From assembly GCA_023846275.1 (NCBI GenBank), contig JAIUJO010000185.1, forward strand, positions 77,001-141,000: 64,000 nucleotides of DNA, given 5' to 3'. A model generated the notes under the pieces. The model ran no database searches, was not told the DNA's origin, and was given only the letters and a program-made list of their open reading frames with translations. The position numbers and the translations under genes were made by a program. Shown piece after piece: positions 38,771-55,071 of this stretch (positions are counted from its first letter, which is position 1; each line of letters begins with the position of its first letter). This stretch comes from Vanilla planifolia. Lineage: Eukaryota; Streptophyta; Magnoliopsida; Asparagales; Orchidaceae.

Positions 38771-41218
38771 GCATGTGTGTGTGCATGTATTCCTATGATT
38801 ATGCGTGTATGTTTTTATTTGTGTGTGTGTGTACATCCACATGCATGTGCATATGTCCATACTTCTACATGTATAAATGTGTGGGTATGTGCATTTGTGC
38901 ATATGTGTTTGTGCATGAGTGTTTGTGTGTGTGCGCATGTGTGTGCATGCCAATGTGTATGTAGGTGTGCATCCATGTGAATGTATGTGCCTGTGTGAGT
39001 GCCTTTTTGTATGCATGCATGTGTGTTCCATCTTGTGTGGGTGTATGTGTGTGTGCCTATGTGCATATAAGTGTGCATCTATGTGCATGAGAATGTGTGC
39101 ATATGCAGTGCATGTGTCTACATGTCTACATGTGTATGAGTGCAAGTTTGTGAGCAAGTATTTTTGTGCGTGTGTGCATGTGTGAGTGTGTGTCAGTATG
39201 TGCCTATGCATGTGTGTGTCTGCATGTGTGTGGGAGCATGTTTGTATGTGAATGTGTGCATTGAAATTGTGCATGAGTGTGTGTGGGCATGTCTTCTTGT
39301 GTGGGTCTAAGTGTGCATGTGAGTGAATGGGCATAGACACATCTGTGTGTGTCTGTTTGCATGCATGTGCACATGTGTGGTTTTGTACATGTGTGTATAT
39401 ATGAGCATGTGTGTGTGTGTATAGGCATAGGTGTATGCATGTGTGCATTTGTGCTTCTATACTTATATATGGGTATCGATGTGTATGTGCAAGCATATGT
39501 GTGCATGTATATGTGTGTATACATGTGCATATGTATGTGTGTGTGTGTGCATATGTGTACGTGTGTGTATCTATATGTGTGCATGTGTGTGCATTTATGC
39601 ATGCACATGCATGTGTCCAAGCATGCCTGTGATCATGTGCATGCTCAAGTGGATATGTGTGTGGGTCTTCCTATGCATACATGTGAGTGATAGTGTGTAT
39701 TTGTGTGCATGTGTGCATGTGTTTGTGTGTGCGCTATGTGTGGTTGTGTATGTAAATGCATGTGTGTGCATGTTGATGCATGCAAGTGTGAGTGGGCGTG
39801 TGTGTGTTTGTGTGTTCATGTGCATTTGTGCATGTCTATAGTTGTGCATATGCATGTGCATGTACTTGTTTGTACATGTTTGTGCATGTTGTGTGTACAT
39901 GTGTGTGTATGTATGCACATGTGTGTGAGTTTGTGCCTTAGTGTGTAGCTATGTTTGGTTGTGTTTGTGTGCAAGAGTTCATGTGATATGTCTATGAATG
40001 TGTAGACATGTGCACGTGTGCATATGGAAGCAAGTATGTGCATAGGTGCACACATATGTGTTTGTGTGAGTAGTGTGTGTGTGTGTTCTACATCCATCCA
40101 TTTGTGTGTGTGCTTGCATGCATGTGTGCATGTGAACATGTACATGTGTGTGTGAGTGAGTGCACATGAAACTATGTATATGTTCTTTTATAAATGTATG
40201 TGCATTTGCATGGGTGCTTGTGTGTTTATTTATGCTTGGATGTGTGTTTCTATATGTTGGCTTATGCATGTGCATGTGTTCATATTTGTATGTGTGAGTG
40301 TATAAGTTTTTGTGCGTGTGTGTGCATGTGTGTTATTGTGCATTCACATCTGTGTATGTGCATTTATGTCTATGTTTGTATGCATGCATATGTATGTTTG
40401 TGTGTCTGTGTGTTTATGAATGTCTATATGTTTGTGTGTGTATGTGTGTGCAAACTATATATGTAAAGAGACGTATGTTTGTATGAGTGTGGGTGCATGC
40501 ATGTGTGTGCCCCCATACATGTATGTGTGTGTGTGTGCATGTGCATGCAACCACATGTATGCATGTGTGAGTGCATGTAAGTTTATGTTCATGTTTATGC
40601 ATGTTTATATGTGTGTTTGCATGAGTTCATGTGCATGTGCACAAGAGAGCACATGTGTGTATATGTGTTCATGTGTGTGTGCCAGTGCATATGTCTGATT
40701 ATGGATGTGACTCTACATGTGTGTGCAAATATGCATCTAAATGCATGTGTGCATGGGTATGAAAGTTTGTGTCTAGGTGTTCCTATGTGTTCATGTGCAT
40801 GTATACATGCTTATGCATGGGTGTTTGTATATGTTGTGTGTGTGTGTGTATGTGTGCCAATGTACACACATGTTTGTACATGTGTGTGTGTTTGGGTGCA
40901 AATGTGTGTGCATAGGCATATGATTGTGTGTGTACCTATTTCCTAGTGTTTTTGCATGTGTCTAAGCATAAGTGTGTGCATATGTGCATGCTTATGTGTG
41001 TGTAAATGTGTGTGTGTGCATATGTATTTGTGCATGACTATGCATGTGTGTGTGTGTATGTGCATGCAAGTGTGTATGTAGGTGTTCATGCATGCATGTA
41101 CGTGTATGAGTGCCTATGCATGTGCATATACATGTACATATGTGAGTAGTTTTATGGATGCAGATATGCATGTGCATGTCTAAGAGTGTGTAGGTATATG
41201 AGTCTATGTGATTCTATA

Positions 41219-41250
<32 letters not shown>

Positions 41251-41390
41251 CTTGTGAGTGCATGTTTACGTGCATGCATGTATGTACATAGGTGTATGAA
41301 TTTTCTTGTGCGCTTGCCTATGTGCATGTTCATGTATTTGTGATTATGTGTATGTATGCATTTGTGTGCATATGCATGCATTTGTGTGTT

Positions 41391-41413
41391 TATACACACA
41401 TGATCACATGAGA
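41391..41413. other. Orientation switch, TG-rich to CA-rich
   Basis: Across about 20 bases the + strand changes from uninterrupted TG character (ending TTTGTGTGTTTATACACACA at 41,381-41,400) to CA character (from about 41,407). The hexamer TGATCA sits at 41,401-41,406. I compared the reverse complement of the first 80 bases to the right with the bases to the left and they do not match. It is therefore not the centre of a perfect palindrome and looks more like a breakpoint or domain boundary. Confidence 0.85.
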
Positions 41414-44400
41414 ACACACATACACGCACGTGCACATGCACACACACATGCACATACACACAAAAAAATGAACACAAGCACACAAACATGCACACAGATA
41501 TTAACACAGGCATACACACACACATGCACACACTCAAACACACATGCCCATGTATAAGAACACACACATACAGACACACACATATACACCCAACCATACA
41601 TGCATACACATACATATACGTGCACACATACAGGTAGGCACAAACATGCACATGCATATGCATAAAAACACACATTGACACACTCAAAAATATGCACACA
41701 CATGTGCACACATGTACACTCATATGCATAAGCACACACACACATACATAGAATCATGCACACACACAAACATATACAAGCATGCACACATGCATATGCA
41801 CACGCACTCATATTCATAGACACATAAATACACACGCACATACACGTGCACAAGCATACACATATGCACTTGCATATGCACACACACACACAAGTGCACA
41901 AACACACATTCATACATGCTAACAGATGCACATATGCTTATGCATATGCATGCACACATAAATACTAAAACACACATGACAAACTTAAAAAACATGTGTA
42001 CACACACACACCAGCACACCACAAAAATATATACACCTGAACACAAAGATGCACACTTGGACACACATGCACATGTGTATATAGACATACACACACTTGC
42101 ACAAATACATACATGCACACACGCACAACCATGCACACATGCACACATACATACACACACATAAACACATAAATGTATGCATACGAGTACACACTTGAAC
42201 ACACACGTACACATACATACACATGCACACATACATAAACACATGCAAGCACGCATAAACCACTAACCACACATGTATACACATAAAGGTAGACACACAT
42301 ATATGCACAAAGACTCACACACATGCACGAACATGCATACAAACTTGCTCACTACCACATATTCACTTGAACACACTGAAGCACACAAACACACATACAC
42401 ATGCATGCATGTAGTTACACATGCACACATGCTCACACACATGCACAAATGCATACAAGCACACATAGCCAGGATTGCATACACTCACGCACATGCACAC
42501 ATATATGCACATGAATACTCACAAACATGCTTACGCACAATTACACACATATATACACAAACCCACAAACATGTTGACACACATGAATGCTCCTACATGC
42601 TCTCACACACAAACATACAAATGTACAAATAAGCACATAAATATACACATACCCCCATATGCTCATGCATGCATGGACACACACATGTAGACACATGAAC
42701 CCACACACAGGCACACATAAACATGCACATGTTCAAGCATACACATGCACACAACCACACATATACACACATATGCATACATGCACACATACACACATGC
42801 ATATGAACATACATAAATGCACAAACACATGTACTCACAAATAAAAATACACATGCACACACACAAAACTACACATGCATGAACACACCCACACTTGCAC
42901 ATAGTCACATGCATACACATCTACATAAATGCAAAAGCACACATATGAAGATACAGACACACTCGTACATGAACATGAACTTGCTCACATACGCATACAC
43001 ACACACATAGCTCATACACATGTGTCCACATACAAACACTTGCATGCACACTTGCAAGAACAAAAGACACACAAAACCACATTGGTGCACACAAACATGC
43101 ACACGTACACACATATGCACACACATATATGCACTGACAAATAAACACACATTTATACACACAAAAGCACACATGCATATACAAACACACATTCATAACT
43201 AAGTGCATGTACCAACAAAGAACACACATCCACACACATGCACATGGTCAAGCACCACACATGCACACACACACAGATTAACTTGCACAAACTCATATCT
43301 ACATATACACACATATATGCATACATAAAAACACATGGATGCACACTCACACACACATAAGAACAAGTACAAGCATAGACCCACACTTGCATATACATAC
43401 ACATACACACATATGATTGTACTAGCACATACAAAAATGCTCACATGCATGCACAAACAAGCACACTTACATGCATACACATAGGCAAACATGTGGACAC
43501 TCACACAAACATGTGCAACCATATATGCACATGCACACATAGATAATCACAGACCTATAAAATCACACATGTACACTCACATGAACACACACATGCATGC
43601 ATCCACACACATGCATGTGTGCACTTGTATACACACATACACACATGAATGCACATAAGTACACATAAATGCATTCACAAACAAACACCCACACCTATCC
43701 ATACACTTGAACATGCACACACAGACATGCATGCACCTACACAAACACACATGTGCATGTGTGCACACACACACTATGTACATAGGTACATAAACACATG
43801 CTCACACATGCATACACACACATCCACACATACATACATAAACACAAACTTGCACATGCAGACATACCCAGAGGCACACACAAGAAAACTCTTCCACACA
43901 CACACACACGGATGAATACTTGCATACAAAATTAGGCACAAACACACAAACATGTACAAACATGGATGTCCATATGCATACACATGCATGTGCACTTGTA
44001 AAATAAAAAACACATGAACAAACATACATAATAACACACATGCACACACAAGCATACACACAAAATCACACACACAAGCAAACATACACACATACACACA
44101 CGCATAATCACACACGCATGCACACCGTGTACATTGACACACACACCAACAACCACACACATTGACACGCTTGCATGCATTGCACACATAAACACATAAA
44201 AATAAGTGCTCGTACACACACTCAAGCACACAAGTGCATACACACACACAAGCACACTGACACATACACATGGACACATGCACATGCACATGTGCACATA
44301 CACATGCACACATGCACACACACACATATACACACATGCAAGAGGACACACCATCTTATATACATAGCCACAAAAATCATGCATGCATATTTATAGAAAC

Positions 44401-47400
44401 ATAGATATGCACACACAAAAGTACACACACATGGACATGAACACAAACATACAAATACACATGCACATGCATACACATATAAAAGCACATGCACACACAC
44501 TTGTACATTGATAGACATGCACAAACATGCATGCACATGAAAACATAGGCACACCCACACACACATAGGCACCCACCTATATGCACATGTATGCACACAC
44601 ACAAACACATATACATGCATGCACATACATACACACACGTATGCATATGCACACAAATTCGCACATTCATGCATAACCACAAACATGCACTTGTGCATGC
44701 ACTAGAACACACACACACACATATGCACTTGTGCATCCAAATGACGACACAATGATATGCACACATGCATCTGCAGTCATACACTCACACATGCATACAC
44801 ATATTCAAGCACTCAAACACACACACATGCACAAGCATAAACACACACACATGCACACACAAACATGTACACACACACACACCTGCACACAAGCACATAC
44901 AACACACATACACATATACACATACACAAATTTGCACATTCACACACATAAAGACACACACACATGCACACACACTTTTAAGCATAGACATATGTACATG
45001 TATACCCACTCACATGAACTTGCACACTAGCAAAATGGCATGAAATGCACATATTCACACACACATTAGAAGATACACACTAGAACACACACACACACAC
45101 ACATAGGTAACATATACATGCACACATACACAAATGGAGACACATGCATACACACACACATATGAACATGCATGCATACAAACAAACATGTACATGTAGA
45201 TGCACTCATAAAAATACATACATGTACATGTGCACCCACACATATGAACTCATATGCTAGCAAACTCACAGGACATGCACGCACACACACAGGTAAGCTC
45301 TCACACACACACTACAAAATAGACACACATGTATACACGTACACACAAACAAGATGTAAACACAAACATACCCATCCACACATGCATATGCACACACACA
45401 CACATGTGTGCACATACTTGCATAAGAACATGAACAAGTACACACACACGTGTAAACACTGGCTCATAGATAAGCAAACACGAAGGCATGTCCAGAAACA
45501 AAGAGACGCACATGCACATTCAAAAACATACACGCATGAACACCACACACAAACACACAGACATAGATACACACAAGAACATAAATGAACATGCACACAC
45601 AAATAAGTACACACACACACACAAAAAAACACACACACGTCCATAGACGTATGCATGCATTCAATCATAGACATATCCATACATGTACACACATACACAC
45701 ACATGCACAAACATAGACACATATGCACACACATTCATATGGATACACACATACACACACAAATGCACATAGGCACACTGACATGCACACAAATGCATGC
45801 ATAAACAAGCACAAACACATACATGCATATGCACACATATGCATGCACATACAGACAAGAACATAAACATGTATACACACACACATACATGCATGCACAT
45901 ACATGAACACACACTCACACATACACTCATACACACAAACATACATGTATACACATGCAAATGCACGAACATACACAAGGACACACACACATGCATGCAT
46001 GCATAGACAAACACACACATTCACACACACATAGATATGCACACACACATATTTGCACATGTACATAGATGCACACACACACATAGGCACTCCCTTACAC
46101 CCCCATACACAACATATATGTATGCACTAACACACATGTACAAATAAGCACACATACATACACATACACACACAGACATGAGTGCCTAAATGCACCCATA
46201 CATGCACACAAAAGCATGCACATAGATGCATGCATGCATGATGACCTACATAGACACATCTATTACTATGCATGCACACTCAAACATGAACACATATGCA
46301 TAGGCACAAGCACATGCACACAAATGCATTTCACAAACACTCACACATGCATAGATGCACACACCCATAGCACACACACAAACACACACACATCCATACA
46401 AACACATATTCACACATGCACAAGCACAATCACACACATATGCATGCACACAATCAAATGGATAGGCAAGACACACATGCATGTAAGCACATGCACACTC
46501 ACATATACACACACCCTCACACATGCATACATGAATACACATACACATGTATGTACAAAGCCACATGCGCATGGATGTACACTCACACACAAACATATGT
46601 ACTTGCCCACATATGCACAAGCACACATGTTGACACACTTATATGCACAAACATCTGCATAGATGCATACACGCATAGATAGGAACACAAGTACTCTCAC
46701 ACAAAATAATATGCTCTCAAACAAGCACACACTTATGCACAAACACACATACACATAAACACACACACACACACACTCATGCACATACTTCTATAAACAC
46801 ATATGTGCAAGCATACACACCTACATATTCTTAAAAAAACAAGCACACATCAAAACATGTACACGATTGCACAAATGCACCCAAGCACTTAGCCACGCAC
46901 ACATAGGCATGAATGCAAACATACACACACACTTATGTGCATAGAACACACACCAACTCATAAACCCTGATACACATGTTTACACACATAGAAATTCACA
47001 CACATATACACAAAAATTTATAAACACATGCACACACACCCACACATACATACACCCACAGAAAACACACCCCTCACACATATACACAAACAAATATAGG
47101 CACACACACACACATGCACATTTAATGCATGCATATATACACATACACTCACAAATCAAAACATGCACACAGATATGCACAAGTACATGCATGCAAAGAC
47201 ATATACATGTGCATGCAAACATAAGTACACAAACATGCATTTACATGCATGCTAACACACATACACATAAACATGCATAGACACACAAGTTGACACACAC
47301 AAAAACATACACACACACGCACACAAACACACACACATATGCACTAACATGTGCATGCATAAACACCCACACAAACAAATCTACATATGCACATATGCAC

Positions 47401-50400
47401 ACACCCACACATGCACAGACAAATACAAGCATACACATATGCATACACTAGCACATGCAAACACACGTAAAAACCCAAAGTGCATGCACACATGCACACC
47501 CATGTGCATAGACACATGCACATGAACACTTATGCACTCGCACAAACTTGTATGTGGAGTTAAATAAATCACATGTGCACAAAAATGCACATACATGCAC
47601 AGACAAATGCACATGCATACACATATTGACACATGCATGCAAACACATCAACACAAGTATAATCACACACAAATAGACACACACTCACACACATACACAC
47701 ATGTAGAGAGACATACATGTGCACATGAACATGCACACACACAAGTGTACACACCAGCACATATACCTGCACGCTCACACACAAACACACATACATACTC
47801 ACAGACTGGTATGCACACACACGTGTATACATATGCATGCAAAATTGTACACACACTTTAATGCATACATGTATAAGCATATGTATGCAAAAATATAGAT
47901 GCATATACTCACACACACACACACATGCACACACACTCACATTCACACCCACATGAACACACACACATATGCATGTATGCACACACACATGCACAACTGT
48001 ATGCAGACACACATGCAAAGTTTCACACACACACACACACACACTCAAGCACACATGCACATACAAACACACACATGTGTGTACACGCACACACACACAC
48101 ACCCACGAATGTTTACACACACACACACATGCATACCACATGCACACACACATGCTCATAAACACATACACATGCATACACATACATAGGTGCACACATG
48201 CACACCCATGCACAAACTCTAGCACACACACGTATGAATAAGAATGCATAATCCAACACGTGCACATAGATACAAAAGCAAAGACATAAGTACACATACA
48301 CACACACACACACACACAAATGTCGTTTGTGCACATGCACTCACACGCACACATACATGAACCAAAACACATGCACAGATGGACAGAAACACACACATGC
48401 ACAAGATGCACACATGAACACACACGTACACACACAAACACATGCATATACATATACACAAATGAACAAATGTATACAAACACACACATATGCAAGCATG
48501 CACACATGCACAAGCACTAACATATAGACATGCACACACACATGCACTCACAATGACACACACTTGCAAACACACTCACACGCACGTAAACATGCATGCC
48601 ACCTTATAAACACACATATGTGAACACACATGCATACACACATGAACAATCACATACATGCACATGAACATATGCACAAACACACATATGCTCCCACACA
48701 CACATGTGCCTGCATGCACACACCAATATAAACACACCATGCACTAACATACACACACACTCACAGAAACACCATATATGCCCACATGAACAAACACAAA
48801 CACACACATACATGCATACACATGCATGGAAGTGCACAAACACACACACAAATATGCATGCATATGCACTCCTACAGACACACACACACTGATGCACAAC
48901 CCTAGAGCCACACTTGCATATACACAAAAATATGCACATTTATGTTCACAACCATAAACACAAATATGAACATAGACACACACACAAGCATGCACACATG
49001 TACCAACACACACACAGAACCACATATGTACAAACATACACATACAAACACATGCACACATACTCACAGACACACATGTGGCCTTACATGTAAGCACAGA
49101 CATGCACATGCATGCACACAACACATGTAAACATGCACACAAACATGGGTGTAGACACACATGCTCATACATGGACACACATGCACTCAAGCACAAACAA
49201 ACACATGCTTAGAAGCAAATATAGATATACATATATGCACACACACACATGCTCACACACATACACATAAGCATTAACATGTACATGCATAAAAACATTG
49301 ACACACCCCATACCCACACAAACACATACAAACATGCACATGAACGCACACACATGCACATGAATGCATGCACACATGCACACAAAAGCATGCACACATG
49401 CACATGTCTATGCATGCACACAAGAACACACACATGCATACATTCACATGTCTATAAACATCCACAAACATGCATCCACACACACATGCACATGCATACA
49501 CACATTGGCACAATCATTATACATAAATGTACAAGCATATATACATAAACATAAAACATATGGACACACCCTTGTAAGAGGATAGATAAACACACATGCA
49601 CATGCACACACACACTCATATGCACCTATATGCACACACATGCATGCACAAACACACAAACACACATGCTCAAATGCATGCTTATGTATACAAACTCAAA
49701 CATGCATGCATAGGTACACACGCATGCACATGCACACTTGTGTACATGCACAAATACATACACACACATGCACACATGGTACATACACACATATAGAAAC
49801 ATATGCATACACAAATGTACATGCATACACACATGGGTGTAGACATATCTGCACATGCACACAAACACAACCAACCACACCCACAAACAATCATATACTT
49901 AGACACACACACACATACATGCACACACCTGAATGAGAAAAACTATATACACACATAAACATACACATGCACACACACACACACATACACAAACTTACAT
50001 ATCACAAACATAGATGTACATGCACAAACACACACATACACATTCATGCACACACATACACACATACACATGAACATACACACCAATACACACATGCACA
50101 TGCATGCTAGCACACACATGCACATCATACTCTCCCACACACACATACACACATAAGTGCAAGCACACAAACACACTTACACACATATGCACACTAAAAC
50201 ACACACAAACACACGTGTACACACACATGCATCCACAAATGCACATGCACACGAACGCACAGAAATAGACATAACCACATCTGTACACATGTTCATGTAC
50301 ATCCATAGGCATAGGCAAAGGCATACACATACACAAATAGGATCATAGGCACGTATACTGATATACAAATACATACACACATATGCACATACATGTATAA

Positions 50401-53400
50401 AAATGCATGCACATAAGCACACATCTACATAGACTCACTCATACACACATACACATGCACAAGCCTACACACATACACAACTATGCAAACACACTCCCAT
50501 TATCATATTAGCACACACACACACATATGCACCTACAACAAAAACATGCACATGTGCACTAACACTCATGCATACATAAATACAAAAATACACACCTATG
50601 CAAGCATACACACATACTGAAACATCTCTGTATACACATGCAAAAGACAAAACACACAGATGAATGCAAATAACACACATATATAGAGACATATACAATA
50701 ATATACAAACACACAAAAACATATTCACATGCACACACCCATACATGGACACACACACATGTACTTACACATGTGCACACGCACACACACACACACAGAC
50801 ACTTGTGCACACACATGCATATATACACACATAAGCACACACACATTTACACACATGCACATACACACGCATAGGCACACACACACACAAATTCATACAT
50901 GCTTAAAAACATAGACATGTAGACATACATGCACACACATACAAACACACAAATGCACATAGTCGCACATGTGCACATAGGTGCACACAGACAACCAACG
51001 CATACACATGCATATACACACACACATAAAGATGTACCTACAACAAAATACACACGCATACACAAATACACAAACACACATGCACATGCAAATGCATGCA
51101 CAAACACACACATGCACACACATATGCATGAACCCACACACACATTCATACATGCACTTGCACACACAACAAACATGCACATGCACACACAAGCACACAC
51201 GTACATGTATACACACACCTAGAAACATTGACATGCACACACACATCCACACTTGAATACATGCACACACACACACACACAAAAATGCACAGGTGTCCAC
51301 ATATACACACCCCACAAATGCCCACCTAAACATGTTTGCATAAGAACATACACACAAAACAACACACATGAGGACACACATGTGCACACACACATATGCT
51401 TACACAAGTATATGCACATGCACACAAACACACATATGCACGAATACACTTGCACACACAAATGGATACACACACACACACACTCACAACCCACACACAA
51501 GCACACATGAAGTTCCACAAACACATACGCCCACACACACAAATATGTGTATGTACATACATTACATAAGTGTTCAGGTAGACACATACACATGTAGACA
51601 CAAGCACAAACACAAACACAAGCAAAACTCACACATACAAACACACATTAACACATATACACCTGCACACATGCATGCATGTGCACACATGCACACACAC
51701 CACAAAAAACACACACACCTAAATACGTGCGCACATCCACAATCTTAGACACACCCATATGCATGCGTGCATGTGCACCCATATAGACAACCCCACACAC
51801 ATACACAATCACATGCATAGAACACACACATGCCCAAAAACAAACACATGTGCATGCACACACTCATTTGTACACATACACACATGCACATGCACACACA
51901 CATGCTTATGCACACACACACACACACATATTGAGACAAATAGACATGTGCATATAAAGAAATACACACTTGCACACACACATATAAGCACACAAACTCA
52001 TGCTCACATGCACACACATATGGACATCCACACACATACATCCACACCAACACATGCGCTCATGCCCACACACACACATGAATGCACACACACATATAAA
52101 AAGAAAAGTAAGAACACATATATGCATAAGTACATGTAAACACATATGCACAAGGATACACACTTCCATAGAATTGCATACACACACAGCCACATAGACA
52201 CACACTTGTATACATGCACATAACCACACATACACATGTGTACATGTACTAACACACACACACGTGAACACAAGCATGCAGACACATGTGTAAAACCCAC
52301 ACACACATACAAATACATAAACACACATACTCAGATGCACATGTATACAAACTTGCACAAACACACATGCACACTCTCACACACACCATTACACATGCAT
52401 ACCAACTCACACACATGCACAAATATGCAAAGACACATACACACTCATACATGTCCAAATATGCACACACGCACACAAACTCCTATGTGCATACATGCTC
52501 ACACATGCACTTATGCATACACAAGAAGACACACACACACACATACACATGTTCATGTATAGCTATGAACACATGCAACCACACAAATGCATACACATGC
52601 ACCCACAAGTACGTACACATACAAATGAACACATGCACACACATAAGAACATATGCATACACGCACATCCACACACATGCATAGACATGCACAAGCACAA
52701 AGGCATACATTCTGATATGCACATACATGCATGCATATAAACTTGCACACATGCATGCATGTATAAACACACACTCACATGCACAACACATACACATGCA
52801 TAAATGTGCATGCACACACTCACACTTGCAAAAATTTACACACAAAAACATGAAAACATACTCACACACACAAAATACAAAACATTTATATAAGCATGCA
52901 CAAACACACCCACATGCACACAACAAACACTTGCTCTCACCAATACATGCAAACATGCACACTTGTGTACACACATGCTCTCTCTCACACACACAAGCAC
53001 ATACATGAACACACATGTACACTTACACGTATAAACACGTGCACTCATACCCATAGACACTCATGATGTACATGCACACACAAACACAAATGCAACCACA
53101 CATGCACAAAAATGCACACACACACACACATACACATGTGCACACATGCACACTTACATGTATACACACATGCACACATACCCATAGACACTCATGATGT
53201 ACATGCACACACAAAAACACAAATGCAACCACACATGCACAAAAATGCACACACACACACACATACACATGTCCACACATACACATGCACATGCACATAA
53301 ATATGCACATTCTCAGGCACACACACACACACATGGCTACACACATAAACTTGTACTTGGACATGCATGCACGCACAACTGACAACACACATACACACAC

Positions 53401-55039
53401 ATGTAAGAACATGCACATGCATGCACCCATAAACACAAACATACTCACATGCATGCACACTTGCCCACATGCCCACACACTTAAAAACATGCATGCACAC
53501 ACACACACACAAATGCACACACATGCAAATATCAAAGCATGCACATACAGACTTACATGCAAATGTGAATACACACACACATGCATAGCCACACATGCAC
53601 AAACAGACATTCAAACACACATGCACACACAACACATGCATGGACAACCACATGCACACACACACATAGACATACACATGGACAAACACTAAGATAATCA
53701 CTCACACACATGTACACACACATACACATGGGCATACGAATGCACACATGCACACACATGTGCATGCATACACACATTCATGCACATACACGAGCATGAG
53801 CACACCTACACAAGCACATGCATAAACACATGCATAAACATGCACTCACATACACACACATATCCAAATAGACATGTGTACACACCTACACACATAAACT
53901 TTAAAATACATACATGCATGCACACACAGACAAACAAGTACACACAAACATACCCACACATGCACCCACACAGACACATGTGCATACATGAACAAGCACA
54001 AATATGCACACACACAAACATGTGCACACAGCTATACACACACACACACACACTCCTTTCTTCCACACACACACTGACACATGCCTGCACACACATATAC
54101 ACACACATAAACATGCACAAGAACATGCACGCAAACATACAACACTCATGTACATACACATGTGCATAGCCATGCCTACACACTCCAATAGATATACACA
54201 TGAATACAGATGCATAAACACACATAAGCACACACATGCACAACACACATACATATGCACACTTATGAACACACTCAAACACAAATACCTGCACCCACAC
54301 ACATGCAAACACATGAATGAATAGAACACACAAATATGCACATGCATGCACACACAATACACACATGTGCAAAAACACACATGCACACTGCATGCAAGCA
54401 TATGCACATGTGCTCATAGCACATACACACAAACACACACACATATAAAAATGTTGGTACAACCACACACACTGACAATAATGTACACACATGCATGCAC
54501 AGACACATGCATATACACACAAAAGCATACATCCACACACACATAAGCACACCCATGCATATGCTTGTTCAACACACACATGCACATGTATAGAACCACA
54601 CAATGAAGCACACAAACACATATAAATGCATGTACAAACACACATAAACTTAAGCATAAACACCCACATATACACACAGACACAAATATAGACACACACA
54701 CACACATGTACATGCAAACACATGCACACATACATATATAGACACATACACACAGCAATACACGCGCACACTCGGATGCATTCACACATGCTATTCACAT
54801 GAGCACTTGCACATCTGCTCGCACATATGCTTGCACATATGCGTATGCATATGCATGTGTGCATATATACACTTGCACACACACATGCACATAGACATGC
54901 ATATGCACAAACACATGTGCACACGTACACAAACATGCATACATGCTGACACATGCACATATGCAACCATAATGCACACACAGATGCACACACATGCACA
55001 CAAACATACACACCCACACACACACACAAAGACTTTCAC

Positions 55040-55071
<32 letters not shown>

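Larger units (their letters stand above)
7869..41395. repeat. TG-rich degenerate array, main segment (33.5 kb)
   Basis: This is continuous TG-rich, largely alternating purine-pyrimidine sequence with the + strand carrying TG, GT and TGCATG words. It holds several levels of repetition: degenerate dinucleotide-scale repeats throughout, short local duplications, and a higher-order unit of about 1.5 kb in the 25-39 kb part. Pure GT runs reach 29 bases (26,132-26,160) and 24 bases (41,227-41,250). Long open frames on both strands translate to Cys/Val/His/Met or Thr/His strings, with no start context, domain or codon signal, so none is called as a gene. Small islands of non-TG sequence (for example 10,126-10,142 and 15,214-15,240) are too short to interpret. 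The composition favours Z-DNA under supercoiling by known sequence rules. Confidence 0.92.

Noticed and set aside
41300-41500. Centre of a long perfect palindrome
   Set aside because: The reverse complement of the right side does not match the left side beyond shared composition.
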